DNA of 6,693 bases from Oscillospiraceae bacterium. Lineage in GTDB: Bacteria > Bacillota > Clostridia > Oscillospirales > Oscillospiraceae. Both the position numbers and the translations under genes were made by a program. Below the pieces are notes generated by a model. It saw nothing but the letters and a program-made list of their open reading frames with translations. It was not told where the DNA came from and made no database searches. The stretch lies in the NCBI GenBank assembly GCA_015068335.1, contig SVKT01000088.1, forward strand, positions 1-6,693, given 5' to 3'. Positions 1 through 5,547 of the stretch are shown here, piece after piece (within the stretch, counting starts at the first letter, position 1; each line of letters begins with the position of its first letter).

Positions 1-1039
1 CGCCCAGAGAGTCCAGCGGCGTGTCCAGGTCCATCACGATGGGGTTTTCGGGATAGAGGTGGAGATAGGTCTTCTCCACGCTCCACGTGCCGTATGCGGC
101 GGCGCTTTCCGGGTATTGCGCTTCCTCGGCGGCGCACACGATGGCGTCTGTCAGCGCTGCCACGGTGAAGACGTGGGCGCCGTGGCCGTATTCGCCGTTG
201 GGATCGTGGGAGACCACCACCAGCGGCTTGCAGCGGCGGATGCATTCGGTGATGTAGCGGACGAAATCGTCATAGGTCACGCCCTGACTTTGGAAGGCGG
301 CCTTCGCCTGGGCAAAGGCGGTGTCGCGGTCCTTGGACTCGGCGTACAGGTCGGGGAATTCGGAGATGATGGGATAGTTCCGCACGCCCACGGTCCACAG
401 GCCGTCCAGTTGTTCGTGGGGGCGCTGGTGGTTCTTTTCGCCGTACACCTCAAAGTGCTGCACGGCGTAGACCACCTGTACGTTCAACTGCCGCTCGATG
501 GCGTAGTAGGGCAGGATGCCGGCAAAGAACAACTGCTCATCGTCGGAGTGGGTGGACAGCAGCATCAGATCCGCTTTCTCGCAGGGGGGCTGCCAGATCT
601 GCACCCAGTCCGGCAGTTCGCCGGCGGAAAAGACGTAGATCTCGGAGATCACCGTGCCCTTGGAGAAGTGCAGTTCCAGCGCCTCCGGCAGCGTGCCGAA
701 CAGGGCGGTGACATCCACAAATTCGTGGAGGAAGGCGTTCTCGCCGCAGGAAACGCTCTTGCCCGCGGCGGGGTCGGTCAGCGTCCACACGGCGGGGATG
801 CGGTCAAACTCGATGTAAAGGGCGCCGATGCCGCCGGGTCGGGAAACGGTCACCACGGCGTCTTCCGCCGCACCGGTGTAGGTGCTGCGCTTGCCGTCGC
901 CCAGTTTTGCCGCGTCGGAAAAGCCGGAGGCTTCCACGCGGGCGCCCTGACAGTCCGCCTCTGTGGCCAGAGCCGGAACGGCCGTCAGCGCGGCCAGACA
1001 CAGGCAAAGGGAAAGGATGGATAGATATTTACGGATCAT
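1..1039 (-). CDS. Exported PIG-L/LmbE-family deacetylase (3' end beyond window)
   Basis: The frame is open from ATG at 1039 to the left edge (346 codons, no stop), so the C-terminus is missing. An AGGAGG site at 1045-1050 lies 5 nt before the ATG. Residues 1-25 look like a Sec signal peptide: basic MIRK, a hydrophobic core, and a PALA/TEA cleavage site without a lipobox cysteine. Residues about 27-140 are beta-rich and resemble a discoidin-like carbohydrate-binding sandwich (inference). The catalytic part begins near 155 and shows HSDDE at 164-168, the PIG-L signature HPDDE with Ser for Pro, and NGEYGHGAH at 281-289. By family knowledge H164, D167 and H289 would bind zinc, D166 would be the base, and H286 would help catalysis. 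PIG-L enzymes remove N-acetyl groups from GlcNAc-type sugars. An exported one may act on cell-wall or host glycans, but the substrate cannot be told. The family call is firm. Confidence 0.88.
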   Translation of the reverse strand, partial: MIRKYLSILSLCLCLAALTAVPALATEADCQGARVEASGFSDAAKLGDGKRSTYTGAAEDAVVTVSRPGGIGALYIEFDRIPAVWTLTDPAAGKSVSCGENAFLHEFVDVTALFGTLPEALELHFSKGTVISEIYVFSAGELPDWVQIWQPPCEKADLMLLSTHSDDEQLFFAGILPYYAIERQLNVQVVYAVQHFEVYGEKNHQRPHEQLDGLWTVGVRNYPIISEFPDLYAESKDRDTAFAQAKAAFQSQGVTYDDFVRYITECIRRCKPLVVVSHDPNGEYGHGAHVFTVAALTDAIVCAAEEAQYPESAAAYGTWSVEKTYLHLYPENPIVMDLDTPLDSLG

Positions 1040-1080
1040 CGCTGCCTCCTGAACGTTGTCGGCACGCATAAGCCACCAAT

Positions 1081-1107
1081 TTAATAGTACATTACAGCGT
1101 ATCACAA
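1081..1107 (-). promoter_or_regulatory. Possible promoter region of the PIG-L deacetylase gene
   Basis: The interval of about 1078-1130 is an AT-rich island in GC-rich surroundings, between the ZIP terminator and the deacetylase start, so a promoter is expected here. One reading on the minus strand is TTGTGA (1102-1107), a 15-nt spacer, and TATTAA (1081-1086). Other hexamers such as TACTAT fit about as well with poor -35 partners. The region is credible but the exact boxes are not. Confidence 0.3.
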
Positions 1108-1173
1108 TTTGTCGAAAAAAACAACACCCAGAGAGAAGTTGTCCCGGGAACGCGCGCCGCACACGACGGGCGC

Positions 1174-1205
1174 AAAAACGGGGCAGACGCCCTGCGCCTG
1201 CCCCG
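1174..1205 (-). terminator. Intrinsic terminator of the ZIP transporter gene
   Basis: On the minus strand an 8-bp GC stem (CGGGGCAG/CTGCCCCG; arms 1179-1186 and 1198-1205) with an 11-nt loop is followed by TTTTT (1174-1178). It lies 22 nt after the ZIP stop codon. It separates the ZIP gene from the deacetylase gene downstream, so the two are probably transcribed independently. Confidence 0.88.
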
Positions 1206-1226
1206 CTGCCGCTTTATGAAAGTGCC

Positions 1227-2066
1227 TTATGCGTAGATGATGAGCAGACCTGCCAGAATGCCGATAATGGCGGAAAAGGCAGGCAGTTTGCTGTGGTACA
1301 TCAAAATGGCCTGAGGGAGGATCTCGCCGAAGACCACATACAGCATCGCGCCGCTGGCAAAACCCAGACTCATCGCAAGACCCACGGCTCCGATGTCGCC
1401 CAGAAGATAGCCCAGCAGCGCGCCGAGGATGGTGGGCACGCCGGAGAGGGCGGTGATGAGGACGGCCTTGCCCTTGCCCATACCGCCGCTGATGAGGGGG
1501 ACGGAAACGGCCATACCCTCGGGGATGTTATGCAGGCCGATGAGGATGGCCAGCACCAGCGCCGCGCTGCCCATCACGCCGTCGTTGCTGGCGTAGGAGG
1601 CGCCGATGGTCATACCCTCCGGCACGTTGTGCAGGGCGATGGCGCAGGCCATCACCAGACCTGCGATGAAAAGGGAGAAGCGGCCGTCCTTCTTGGCAAA
1701 GTGCTGTTCCAGATGGTCGCTGTGGATCAGTTCGTCCAGATCGTCGGCGGTCTTGGGGTGGTTTTCGTCAATGTGAGGCACCTCGGGGTTGGTCTTGCGG
1801 TCGATCTGGTGATTGAGCAGAAAGATCACCGCCACGCCCAGGGCAATAGAGCCGATGACCAGAGGCAGCCTCACCTCGGTGGCGATGGCCTCGGTGACCA
1901 GATCGAAGCAGACCACACTGAGCATCACGCCGCCGGCAAAACTCAGCAGCAGACTGACGGTGCGGTTGGAGTCCTTTTGCAGCAGGGCGCCGATCAGACC
2001 GCCAAGTCCGGTGCCTGCAACGCCTGCGATGGCAGTCGTCACGATCAGGGTTTCGATCACACCCAC
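1227..2066 (-). CDS. ZIP-family (GufA/ZupT-like) divalent metal transporter
   Basis: This 279-aa integral membrane protein has about eight hydrophobic segments (roughly 7-29, 36-58, 67-85, 130-152, 163-188, 198-222, 226-249, 260-279). It carries the two hallmark ZIP metal-site motifs, HNVPEG at 146-151 and HNIPEG at 179-184, in the fourth and fifth helices, and FGEILP at 246-251 in the seventh. The cytoplasmic loop between helices 3 and 4 is acidic and His-rich (H98, H103, H115, H118, H122), as is usual for ZIPs. Family members import Zn2+, and often Fe2+ or Mn2+, into the cytoplasm; the preferred metal cannot be read from sequence. The start is GTG at 2066: GGAGGA (2074-2079) is 7 nt upstream, and a TGA in frame at 2070-2072 rules out a longer protein. 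The ATG at 2073 is in another frame. The gene has its own promoter and terminator. Confidence 0.95.
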   Translation of the reverse strand: MGVIETLIVTTAIAGVAGTGLGGLIGALLQKDSNRTVSLLLSFAGGVMLSVVCFDLVTEAIATEVRLPLVIGSIALGVAVIFLLNHQIDRKTNPEVPHIDENHPKTADDLDELIHSDHLEQHFAKKDGRFSLFIAGLVMACAIALHNVPEGMTIGASYASNDGVMGSAALVLAILIGLHNIPEGMAVSVPLISGGMGKGKAVLITALSGVPTILGALLGYLLGDIGAVGLAMSLGFASGAMLYVVFGEILPQAILMYHSKLPAFSAIIGILAGLLIIYA

Positions 2067-2098
2067 GATTCATTCCTCCGATCCAAAGCAAAAAAAAT

Positions 2099-2134
2099 TT
2101 TTCCCATTCGATGGTAGCACGAATTTTGGGAAAA
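2099..2134. repeat. Inverted repeat centred on the ZIP -10 box (candidate operator)
   Basis: TTTTCCCA at 2099-2106 is exactly complementary to TGGGAAAA at 2127-2134, with 20 nt between them. Inside, TTCG (2107-2110) pairs with CGAA (2120-2123), leaving 3 unpaired T on one side. The 9-nt centre, 2111-2119, holds the predicted -10 box. A dyad here suits a repressor-binding site, for example for a Fur/Zur- or MntR-like metal regulator, but no consensus of those families is clearly matched. Confidence 0.5.
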
Positions 2135-2139
2135 TACAA
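2111..2139 (-). promoter_or_regulatory. Promoter of the ZIP transporter gene
   Basis: On the minus strand: TTGTAT (2134-2139), a 17-nt spacer ending in TGC (an extended -10 TGn), then TACCAT (2111-2116). The predicted start of transcription is near 2104, giving a leader of about 37 nt before the GTG. The -35 match is partial (3/6) and the -10 is 4/6, but the spacing, the TGn and the position support the call. Confidence 0.55.
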
Positions 2140-2142
2140 CCG

Positions 2143-2157
2143 CTTTCGCCGCGAAAG
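2143..2157. repeat. Short perfect hairpin upstream of the ZIP -35 box
   Basis: CTTTCG (2143-2148) and CGAAAG (2152-2157) form a 6-bp inverted repeat around a 3-nt centre. It lies between the terminator of the ankyrin-like gene and the ZIP -35 box (2139). It could be part of the terminator read-out or a second protein-binding site; nothing decides between these. Confidence 0.4.
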
Positions 2158-2196
2158 AATCAGACCCGCCGCAGCCTTACGGCCGTGGCGGGTCTG
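2153..2196 (-). terminator. Terminator of the ankyrin-like gene pair
   Basis: A perfect 10-bp stem (CAGACCCGCC at 2161-2170, GGCGGGTCTG at 2187-2196) is topped by a smaller inner hairpin (GCC/GGC with a TTAC loop). On the minus strand it is followed by ATTCTTTC, a broken U-tract. It begins 22 nt after the stop codon at 2218. The stem is strong but the tail is weaker than in the other terminators of this window. Confidence 0.65.
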
Positions 2197-2217
2197 CTTT
2201 GCGTTTTGCGATGCCGC

Positions 2218-3297
2218 TTACCGGCGAAGCCATTGTTTCAGGCGCAGGGCAAATGCCTTTTCTCCGGTGATTGAGGCAGGGACGGAGGGAGGAAAGAGGT
2301 TGAAATATGCGACCAAATCCTCGTTCTCCACAAGACCGAAGTTGGTGGAAAAGGCCGCCCGGTGCCCGGAGTCCATCCTGATGGTGGTAATGGGCCGGTT
2401 GAAGTGTGTCCTGTCGTTTATAACGGCTCTGTGTTGGTACGAAAACTGTTGGATCCGATTTCCAACGATGCCTTTGAACCGTCCGGAAACATCCACCAGC
2501 CCGGCGTCGGGCAGGCAGGTATCTGTCCAGAAGTCGCAGTGCTGCGAGGCGATCAGCACGCCGCCGTCATAGACGAAATACAGCGTGGAGGTAAAGCAGT
2601 TATGTTCTTTGAAGCCCGGAAACTTCGTGGAAAAGAACACGGGGCGGCCGTCACCCGGCTCTGCCAGTACCTTCCGGATTTTTTTGCCCACGGCGGCCTC
2701 GTAGGAGTCGATCCCGTGGTAGGGCCTGCCCTCCTCCGCAGCCTGATAGATCTGATATGCCGCTTCAAACACGTTGCTCAGCGCGTAGTCGTGCTCACAG
2801 CACCACTGATAACTTTCCTCGCTTACGATGGATTGCTGCGGCGTTTCATACTCGCTGGCCGTGGGAGAGACCGTCCGGTTTTTGGCTCCCGCGTCCAAAA
2901 GAAGTTTCAGGCTGTTCAGCATATATCGGTCATAGGTGGACAGCGTCAGCGCCCGCAGGCACTGGGCGCCAAAGCAGTCGTCCCGCTTTGTCACGTCGAA
3001 GCCGTGGTTGAGAAAAAAACGGATGATGTCGCACATCCACCGGCCGGGCTCGGGATTTGGCCTGTGGGCGTGCTCACGAAAATGATCCAGAGTCGGGTTT
3101 GCCGAAAAAACATAGCCGCTCAGGATCTCGGAAAGAATGTTTTCCTCGTCGTCGCGTCCCACGGCGTTCAGGTCCGCGCCCTGCCGGAGCAGTTCCCCGG
3201 CGGCTGCAAAATCCGGCGGGCCGACCTGAAATACTTCGATCAGGCGATTTTCAAGTTCACCGTATCCGTAGTCATAGGGGATGTGGTCGCTGCTCAT
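2218..3297 (-). CDS. Ankyrin-like repeat protein of unknown function
   Basis: The protein has 359 aa, no signal peptide and no membrane segment, so it is probably cytoplasmic. ATG at 3297 is preceded by AGGAGG (3305-3310) at 7 nt and overlaps the stop of the upstream gene as ATGA; longer frames upstream merely shadow that gene. Residues about 15-140 show degenerate ankyrin-type units: a helix followed by LLRQGADLNAVGRDD (37-51), FFLNHGFDVTKRDD (94-107) and LKLLLDAGAKNR (130-141). The rest, about 200-335, is rich in aromatic residues and beta-strand-like stretches (FFSTKFPGF 221-229, STLYFVYDGGVLIASQHCDFW 237-257) and matches no family I recognise. Ankyrin-like proteins serve as protein-binding scaffolds and some act as immunity proteins in bacterial toxin loci. 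That role here is only a possibility, since no toxin gene is in view. Confidence 0.85.
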   Translation of the reverse strand: MSSDHIPYDYGYGELENRLIEVFQVGPPDFAAAGELLRQGADLNAVGRDDEENILSEILSGYVFSANPTLDHFREHAHRPNPEPGRWMCDIIRFFLNHGFDVTKRDDCFGAQCLRALTLSTYDRYMLNSLKLLLDAGAKNRTVSPTASEYETPQQSIVSEESYQWCCEHDYALSNVFEAAYQIYQAAEEGRPYHGIDSYEAAVGKKIRKVLAEPGDGRPVFFSTKFPGFKEHNCFTSTLYFVYDGGVLIASQHCDFWTDTCLPDAGLVDVSGRFKGIVGNRIQQFSYQHRAVINDRTHFNRPITTIRMDSGHRAAFSTNFGLVENEDLVAYFNLFPPSVPASITGEKAFALRLKQWLRR

Positions 3298-3731
3298 TTT
3301 TCTTCCTCCTGTTCCAATGGCGTCGGGGTGTCCGGGGCGGGGGCTGCCGGCGTGGGGGACGGAGCGTGTTCCTGCGCCCACCGCCGCACAAAGGCTTCGG
3401 TGTCCCGCCGGTCGTCCTGTGTATCGCCCCACCAGTTCTTCGCAAACTCCCAGTCGTTCATCAGCCTCAAAACGGCGGGGCGGTAGGCCCTTGCGCACCG
3501 GACATTTTCGATCAGGGTTGCCGGCGTATCCACCGCCTGATACCGCTTTCTCCGGCTTCGGCCGATCACGCAGATCGTGCCCCAGGAAGGCTCCCAATAT
3601 TTTCCGCAGAGATATACCTTCGTCCCGCCCGGGAATGCGGCGGTGCCGTACCGGAGGGTTCCGGTCTCGTCAGTATGCGTTTTCACGATGTTCCCCACGA
3701 CGCAATATTTGAACGGCGCCTGTTTTGTCAT
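3294..3731 (-). CDS. Uncharacterised 145-aa protein coupled to the ankyrin-like gene
   Basis: ATG at 3731 has AGGAGG (3740-3745) 8 nt upstream. The frame extends further upstream, but that extension lacks such a site and runs into the terminator of the previous operon. There is no signal peptide or membrane segment. Residues 8-65 look beta-rich, with Gly and Tyr turns (LRYGTAAFPGGTKVYLCGKYW, 26-46; GTICVIGRSRRKRY, 51-64). Residues 72-122 look helical, with conspicuous Trp and charged residues (NWWGDTQDDRRDTEAFVRRW, 99-118). The tail from 123 is Pro/Ala/Thr-rich and ends in an acidic EQEEEK. I do not recognise the family. The gene overlaps the ankyrin-like gene by 4 nt, so the two are almost certainly co-translated and may act together. 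No convincing promoter was found in 3746-3810. Confidence 0.85.
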   Translation of the reverse strand: MTKQAPFKYCVVGNIVKTHTDETGTLRYGTAAFPGGTKVYLCGKYWEPSWGTICVIGRSRRKRYQAVDTPATLIENVRCARAYRPAVLRLMNDWEFAKNWWGDTQDDRRDTEAFVRRWAQEHAPSPTPAAPAPDTPTPLEQEEEK

Positions 3732-3768
3732 ACTTCCCACCTCCTGATGAGAGAATACCACGCCGCAA

Positions 3769-3784
3769 GTCCCATAATCGGGAC
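3769..3784. repeat. Short inverted repeat upstream of the two-gene cassette
   Basis: GTCCC (3769-3773) and GGGAC (3780-3784) flank six AT-rich bases, 24 nt upstream of the AGGAGG of the 145-aa gene. It could be an operator or a leader hairpin; the evidence is only the symmetry and position. The rest of 3746-3810 shows no clear promoter. Confidence 0.3.
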
Positions 3785-3810
3785 AGTAAAGGCTCGCGGC
3801 GGCGCGGAAG

Positions 3811-3839
3811 AAAAACGCTGCGGGCAAAAGACCGCAGCG
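3811..3839 (-). terminator. Intrinsic terminator of the oadB operon
   Basis: On the minus strand an 8-bp stem (CGCTGCGG/CCGCAGCG; arms 3832-3839 and 3816-3823) with an 8-nt loop is followed by TTTTTCTTCC from 3815 downward. It begins 10 nt after the stop codon of the small OadG-like gene, closing the operon. Confidence 0.92.
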
Positions 3840-3848
3840 CTTTCGATC

Positions 3849-3974
3849 TTACTTGTTGCCCGTGAGGCGGTTGAGCAGGACCACACAGCCCCAGATCGCC
3901 AGGATCACCACGAAGATGCCCAGCATACCCTTGCCCATAATGCCCAGACAGGCCGTTACCAGAGCGATATCCAT
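3849..3974 (-). CDS. Small OadG-related membrane subunit (41 aa)
   Basis: This short gene encodes 41 residues: an N-terminal part (MDIALVTACLGIMGKG), one membrane helix of about 20 residues (17-36), and a basic end (NRLTGNK). ATG at 3974 follows AGGAGG (3986-3991) by 11 nt, and the first A of that site is also the last base of the oadB stop codon, so the two genes are tightly coupled. OadG, the gamma subunit of sodium-pump decarboxylases, is a single-span membrane protein with a Gly-Met-rich entry to its helix, and the GMLGIFVVILAIW segment fits that pattern. Known OadG proteins are usually about twice as long and carry a metal-binding tail, which is absent here. It is best read as a reduced gamma-like partner stabilising OadB. 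Position and hydrophobicity are seen; the subunit role is inferred. Confidence 0.78.
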   Translation of the reverse strand: MDIALVTACLGIMGKGMLGIFVVILAIWGCVVLLNRLTGNK

Positions 3975-3990
3975 AACAATGCAGTCCTCC

Positions 3991-5097
3991 TTACAGCAGT
4001 TTTTCCACGAGGGTGATGATGAGACCGCCGGCAATGACGGAGGCGATCTGTCCGCTGACGTTGGCGCCGGCGGCGTGCATCAGCAGGAAGTTGAAGGGAT
4101 CCTCATCCCGGCCCATCTTGTGGACCATACGGGAGGCCATCGGGAAGGCGGAGATGCCCGCCGCGCCGATCATCGGGTTGACCTTCTTCTTGGAGAAGAG
4201 GTTCAGGAACTTGGCGAAGAACACGCCGCCCACGGTGTCAAACACGAAGCCCACCAGACCCAGCGCGAGGATCAGCAGCGTCTCCCAGGTGACGAACAGT
4301 TCCGCCTTCATACGGAAGGAAACGGACAGACCCAGCAGCAGCGTGACCAGATTGGCCAGTTCGTGCTGCGCGGACTGGCTCAGACTGTCCAGCACGCCGC
4401 ACTCCCGGACCAGGTTGCCGAACATCAGGAAACCGATCAGTTCCGCGCTCTTGGGAGCCACGGTGCCGGCGATGATGGTGACAAAGATGGGGAAGAGGAT
4501 GCGGGTGGTCTTGGAGATGTTGCCGGGGGTGTATTCCATCCGGATCATCCGTTCCCGCTTGGTGGTGATGGCCTTGATGATGGGAGGCTGGATGATGGGC
4601 ACCAGCGCCATATAGGAATAGGCGGCCACCATAATGGCGCCCTGATAGGAACTCTGGAAGTAGTTGGCCACGTAGATGCTGGTGGGGCCGTCGGCGGCGG
4701 CGATGATGGCGGTGGAGGCCGCGTCTTTCAGGTCAAAGCCCAGAATGACGGCAACCACCAGGGTGAAGAAGATGCCGAACTGGGCCGCGCCGCCGAAGAG
4801 GAACATCTTGGGGTTGCTCAGCAGGGGGCCGAAGTCGATCATCGCGCCGATGCCGATGAACAGCAGCAGGGGGAACAGTTCGCTGGCAATACCCGCGTTG
4901 AACAGGGTTTCAATGGCCTCCGTGTGGACGAAGGGCAGGTTGACCAGAATGGCGCCGAAGCCCATCGGCAGCAGCAGAGAGGGCTCCATCTGTTTTTTGA
5001 TGGCCAGCAGCACCAGCGTGCTTCCGATCAGGATCATAAGTACCTGCTGCCAGGTGAAGTTCAGCACATTGGAAAACAGGTCGTAAAACAACTGCAT
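3991..5097 (-). CDS. oadB: Sodium-ion-translocating decarboxylase, beta subunit (OadB/GcdB/MmdB)
   Basis: The 368-aa polytopic protein is typical of the beta subunit that couples decarboxylation of biotin-bound carboxyl groups to Na+ export, and its length matches the shorter Gram-positive and GcdB/MmdB forms. Conserved elements are AAADGPTSIY (134-142), NPMIGAAGISAFPMASR (307-323) and HAAGANVSGQIASVIAGG (341-358). From memory of Klebsiella OadB, its functional residues D203, Y229, N373, G377, S382 and R389 line up here with D136, Y162, N307, G311, S316 and R323, all conserved. ATG at 5097 has AGGAGG (5105-5110) 7 nt upstream; an in-frame ATG at 5187 lacks a site and sits inside the leader structure. 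The partner carboxyltransferase and biotin-carrier genes are not in the window, so oxaloacetate, malonate, glutaconyl-CoA and methylmalonyl-CoA are all possible substrates. It is cotranscribed with the small gene downstream. Confidence 0.95.
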   Translation of the reverse strand: MQLFYDLFSNVLNFTWQQVLMILIGSTLVLLAIKKQMEPSLLLPMGFGAILVNLPFVHTEAIETLFNAGIASELFPLLLFIGIGAMIDFGPLLSNPKMFLFGGAAQFGIFFTLVVAVILGFDLKDAASTAIIAAADGPTSIYVANYFQSSYQGAIMVAAYSYMALVPIIQPPIIKAITTKRERMIRMEYTPGNISKTTRILFPIFVTIIAGTVAPKSAELIGFLMFGNLVRECGVLDSLSQSAQHELANLVTLLLGLSVSFRMKAELFVTWETLLILALGLVGFVFDTVGGVFFAKFLNLFSKKKVNPMIGAAGISAFPMASRMVHKMGRDEDPFNFLLMHAAGANVSGQIASVIAGGLIITLVEKLL

Positions 5098-5103
5098 AGG
5101 GTT

Positions 5104-5232
5104 ACCTCCTGATAAAATGACACACAGAAAAAGACCTTCACGGCAAATGCGGCGCCGCAAAGGTCCCGTTATTTCAGCCAGCCGCATAAACGCAGACTGA
5201 CGCAACGAAGGGGGGCTACGCTCCCTTTTGCC
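5104..5232 (-). ncRNA. Structured oadB leader, riboswitch-like
   Basis: From the predicted start near 5232 the leader begins GGCAAAAGGGAGCGUAGC. The 5' GCAAAAGG can pair with CCUUUGC in the 5' arm of the leader terminator, with one bulged A, so the two folds exclude each other. Between them are a likely hairpin CGUAGC/GUUGCG (5220-5201) and a longer one, GUCAGUC(U)GC/GCGGCUGGC, around 5202-5178. As I recall it, the yybP-ykoY Mn2+ riboswitch starts GGCAAAGGGGAGUAGC and closes with GACCUUUGCC; the resemblance is close but L1 carries two extra bases and the distal loop (GAAAUAACGGGACC) departs from the usual CNNGACC form. An Na+-sensing class is another logical candidate for a sodium pump. The switch architecture is well supported; the class is not. 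Confidence 0.5.
5126..5163 (-). terminator. Terminator in the oadB leader (attenuator)
   Basis: On the minus strand GACCUUUGCGGC (5163-5152) pairs with GCCGUGAAGGUC (5144-5133 region) in a 12-bp stem with two wobble pairs and a 9-nt loop, followed directly by a run of five or more U (down to about 5128). It lies between the oadB promoter and its ribosome binding site, so it would stop transcription before the gene unless another fold forms. Boundaries are by eye. Confidence 0.78.
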
Positions 5233-5238
5233 CAGTGC

Positions 5239-5267
5239 ATAATACTTTCTGAAAGACCGTTTGTCAA
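5239..5267 (-). promoter_or_regulatory. Promoter of the oadB operon
   Basis: On the minus strand: TTGACA (5262-5267, a perfect -35), exactly 17 nt, then TATTAT (5239-5244, 5/6 for the -10). The predicted start is near 5232, giving a leader of about 135 nt. An ATG at 5240 overlaps the -10 box and would not be transcribed. The stretch 5268-5318 between this promoter and the tRNA terminator shows nothing else. Confidence 0.9.
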
Positions 5268-5318
5268 GTATTTCCGCGGTTTTGGGGTGAAGAAGGCTTC
5301 TTCGCGGCGACAGACCGG

Positions 5319-5354
5319 AAAAAGAGCCGTGGCCCAACGGACCACGGCTCTTTT
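5319..5354 (-). terminator. Terminator of the tRNA-Leu gene
   Basis: A perfect 13-bp inverted repeat (5320-5332 and 5342-5354; GC core GAGCCGTGG/CCACGGCTC) with a 9-nt loop ends on the minus strand in TTTTT. Its upstream arm starts at the very last base of the tRNA CCA end. Because the stem is flanked by A and T runs it could also work on the plus strand, but no plus-strand gene ends here. Confidence 0.88.
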
Positions 5355-5439
5355 GGTGCCGGTGGTGGGACTCGAACCCACACCCTGTCGCCAGGAACGG
5401 ATTTTGAGTCCGTCACGTCTACCATTCCATCACACCGGC
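5354..5439 (-). tRNA. tRNA-Leu (anticodon CAA)
   Basis: The 86-nt cloverleaf on the minus strand has the acceptor GCCGGTG (5439-5433) paired with CACCGGC (5364-5358), discriminator A, and an encoded CCA (5354-5356). The anticodon stem ACGGA/TCCGT encloses the loop CTCAAAA, giving anticodon CAA at 5404-5406, which reads UUG. The long variable arm (CCTG GCGA CAGG) is the class II form expected of leucine tRNAs, and GGTTCGAGTCC is the T-arm. The gene has its own promoter and terminator and is not part of a cluster. Confidence 0.97.
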
Positions 5440-5449
5440 GTGCCTTGCT

Positions 5450-5478
5450 ATTATACAAGACCGACGCCGGGAAGTCAA
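5450..5478 (-). promoter_or_regulatory. Strong promoter of tRNA-Leu
   Basis: On the minus strand: TTGACT (5473-5478), a 17-nt spacer ending in TTG, and a perfect TATAAT (5450-5455). The predicted start is near 5443, about 4 nt before the mature tRNA 5' end. Confidence 0.92.
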
Positions 5479-5547
5479 GGTGGTTTTGAAACCTTCTTCG
5501 GCGAAGCGTGAAGAAAATGAACAGACCGTTAAAATCCAAAGAAAGAC

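Noticed and set aside
59..1024. Plus-strand open frame of 321 codons opposite the deacetylase gene
   Set aside because: It is antisense to a clear PIG-L gene, its product is a low-complexity Gly/Val/His-rich shadow, and no ribosome binding site fits.
1056..2117. Plus-strand open frame of 353 codons opposite the ZIP gene
   Set aside because: The His/Gln/Asp-rich product is the mirror of the ZIP coding strand. It spans the ZIP terminator and promoter.
3298..3597. N-terminal extension of the ankyrin-like protein
   Set aside because: The longer frame overlaps the 145-aa gene in another frame. ATG at 3297 with AGGAGG at 7 nt and ATGA coupling is far better.
3853..5112. Plus-strand open frame of 419 codons opposite oadB
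   Set aside because: It mirrors two well-supported genes, has a typical antisense composition (Gly, Asp, His, Gln) and lacks a start signal.
5098..5187. 30-residue N-terminal extension of OadB from ATG at 5187
   Set aside because: No ribosome binding site is present and the region forms the leader terminator, while ATG at 5097 has an ideal site.
5169..5240. Possible leader peptide upstream of oadB beginning at ATG 5240
   Set aside because: The ATG lies within the -10 box, upstream of the predicted transcription start, and there is no ribosome binding site.
5287..5511. Short frames across the tRNA region on both strands
   Set aside because: They are translations of the tRNA-Leu gene and its terminator, a common false gene call.
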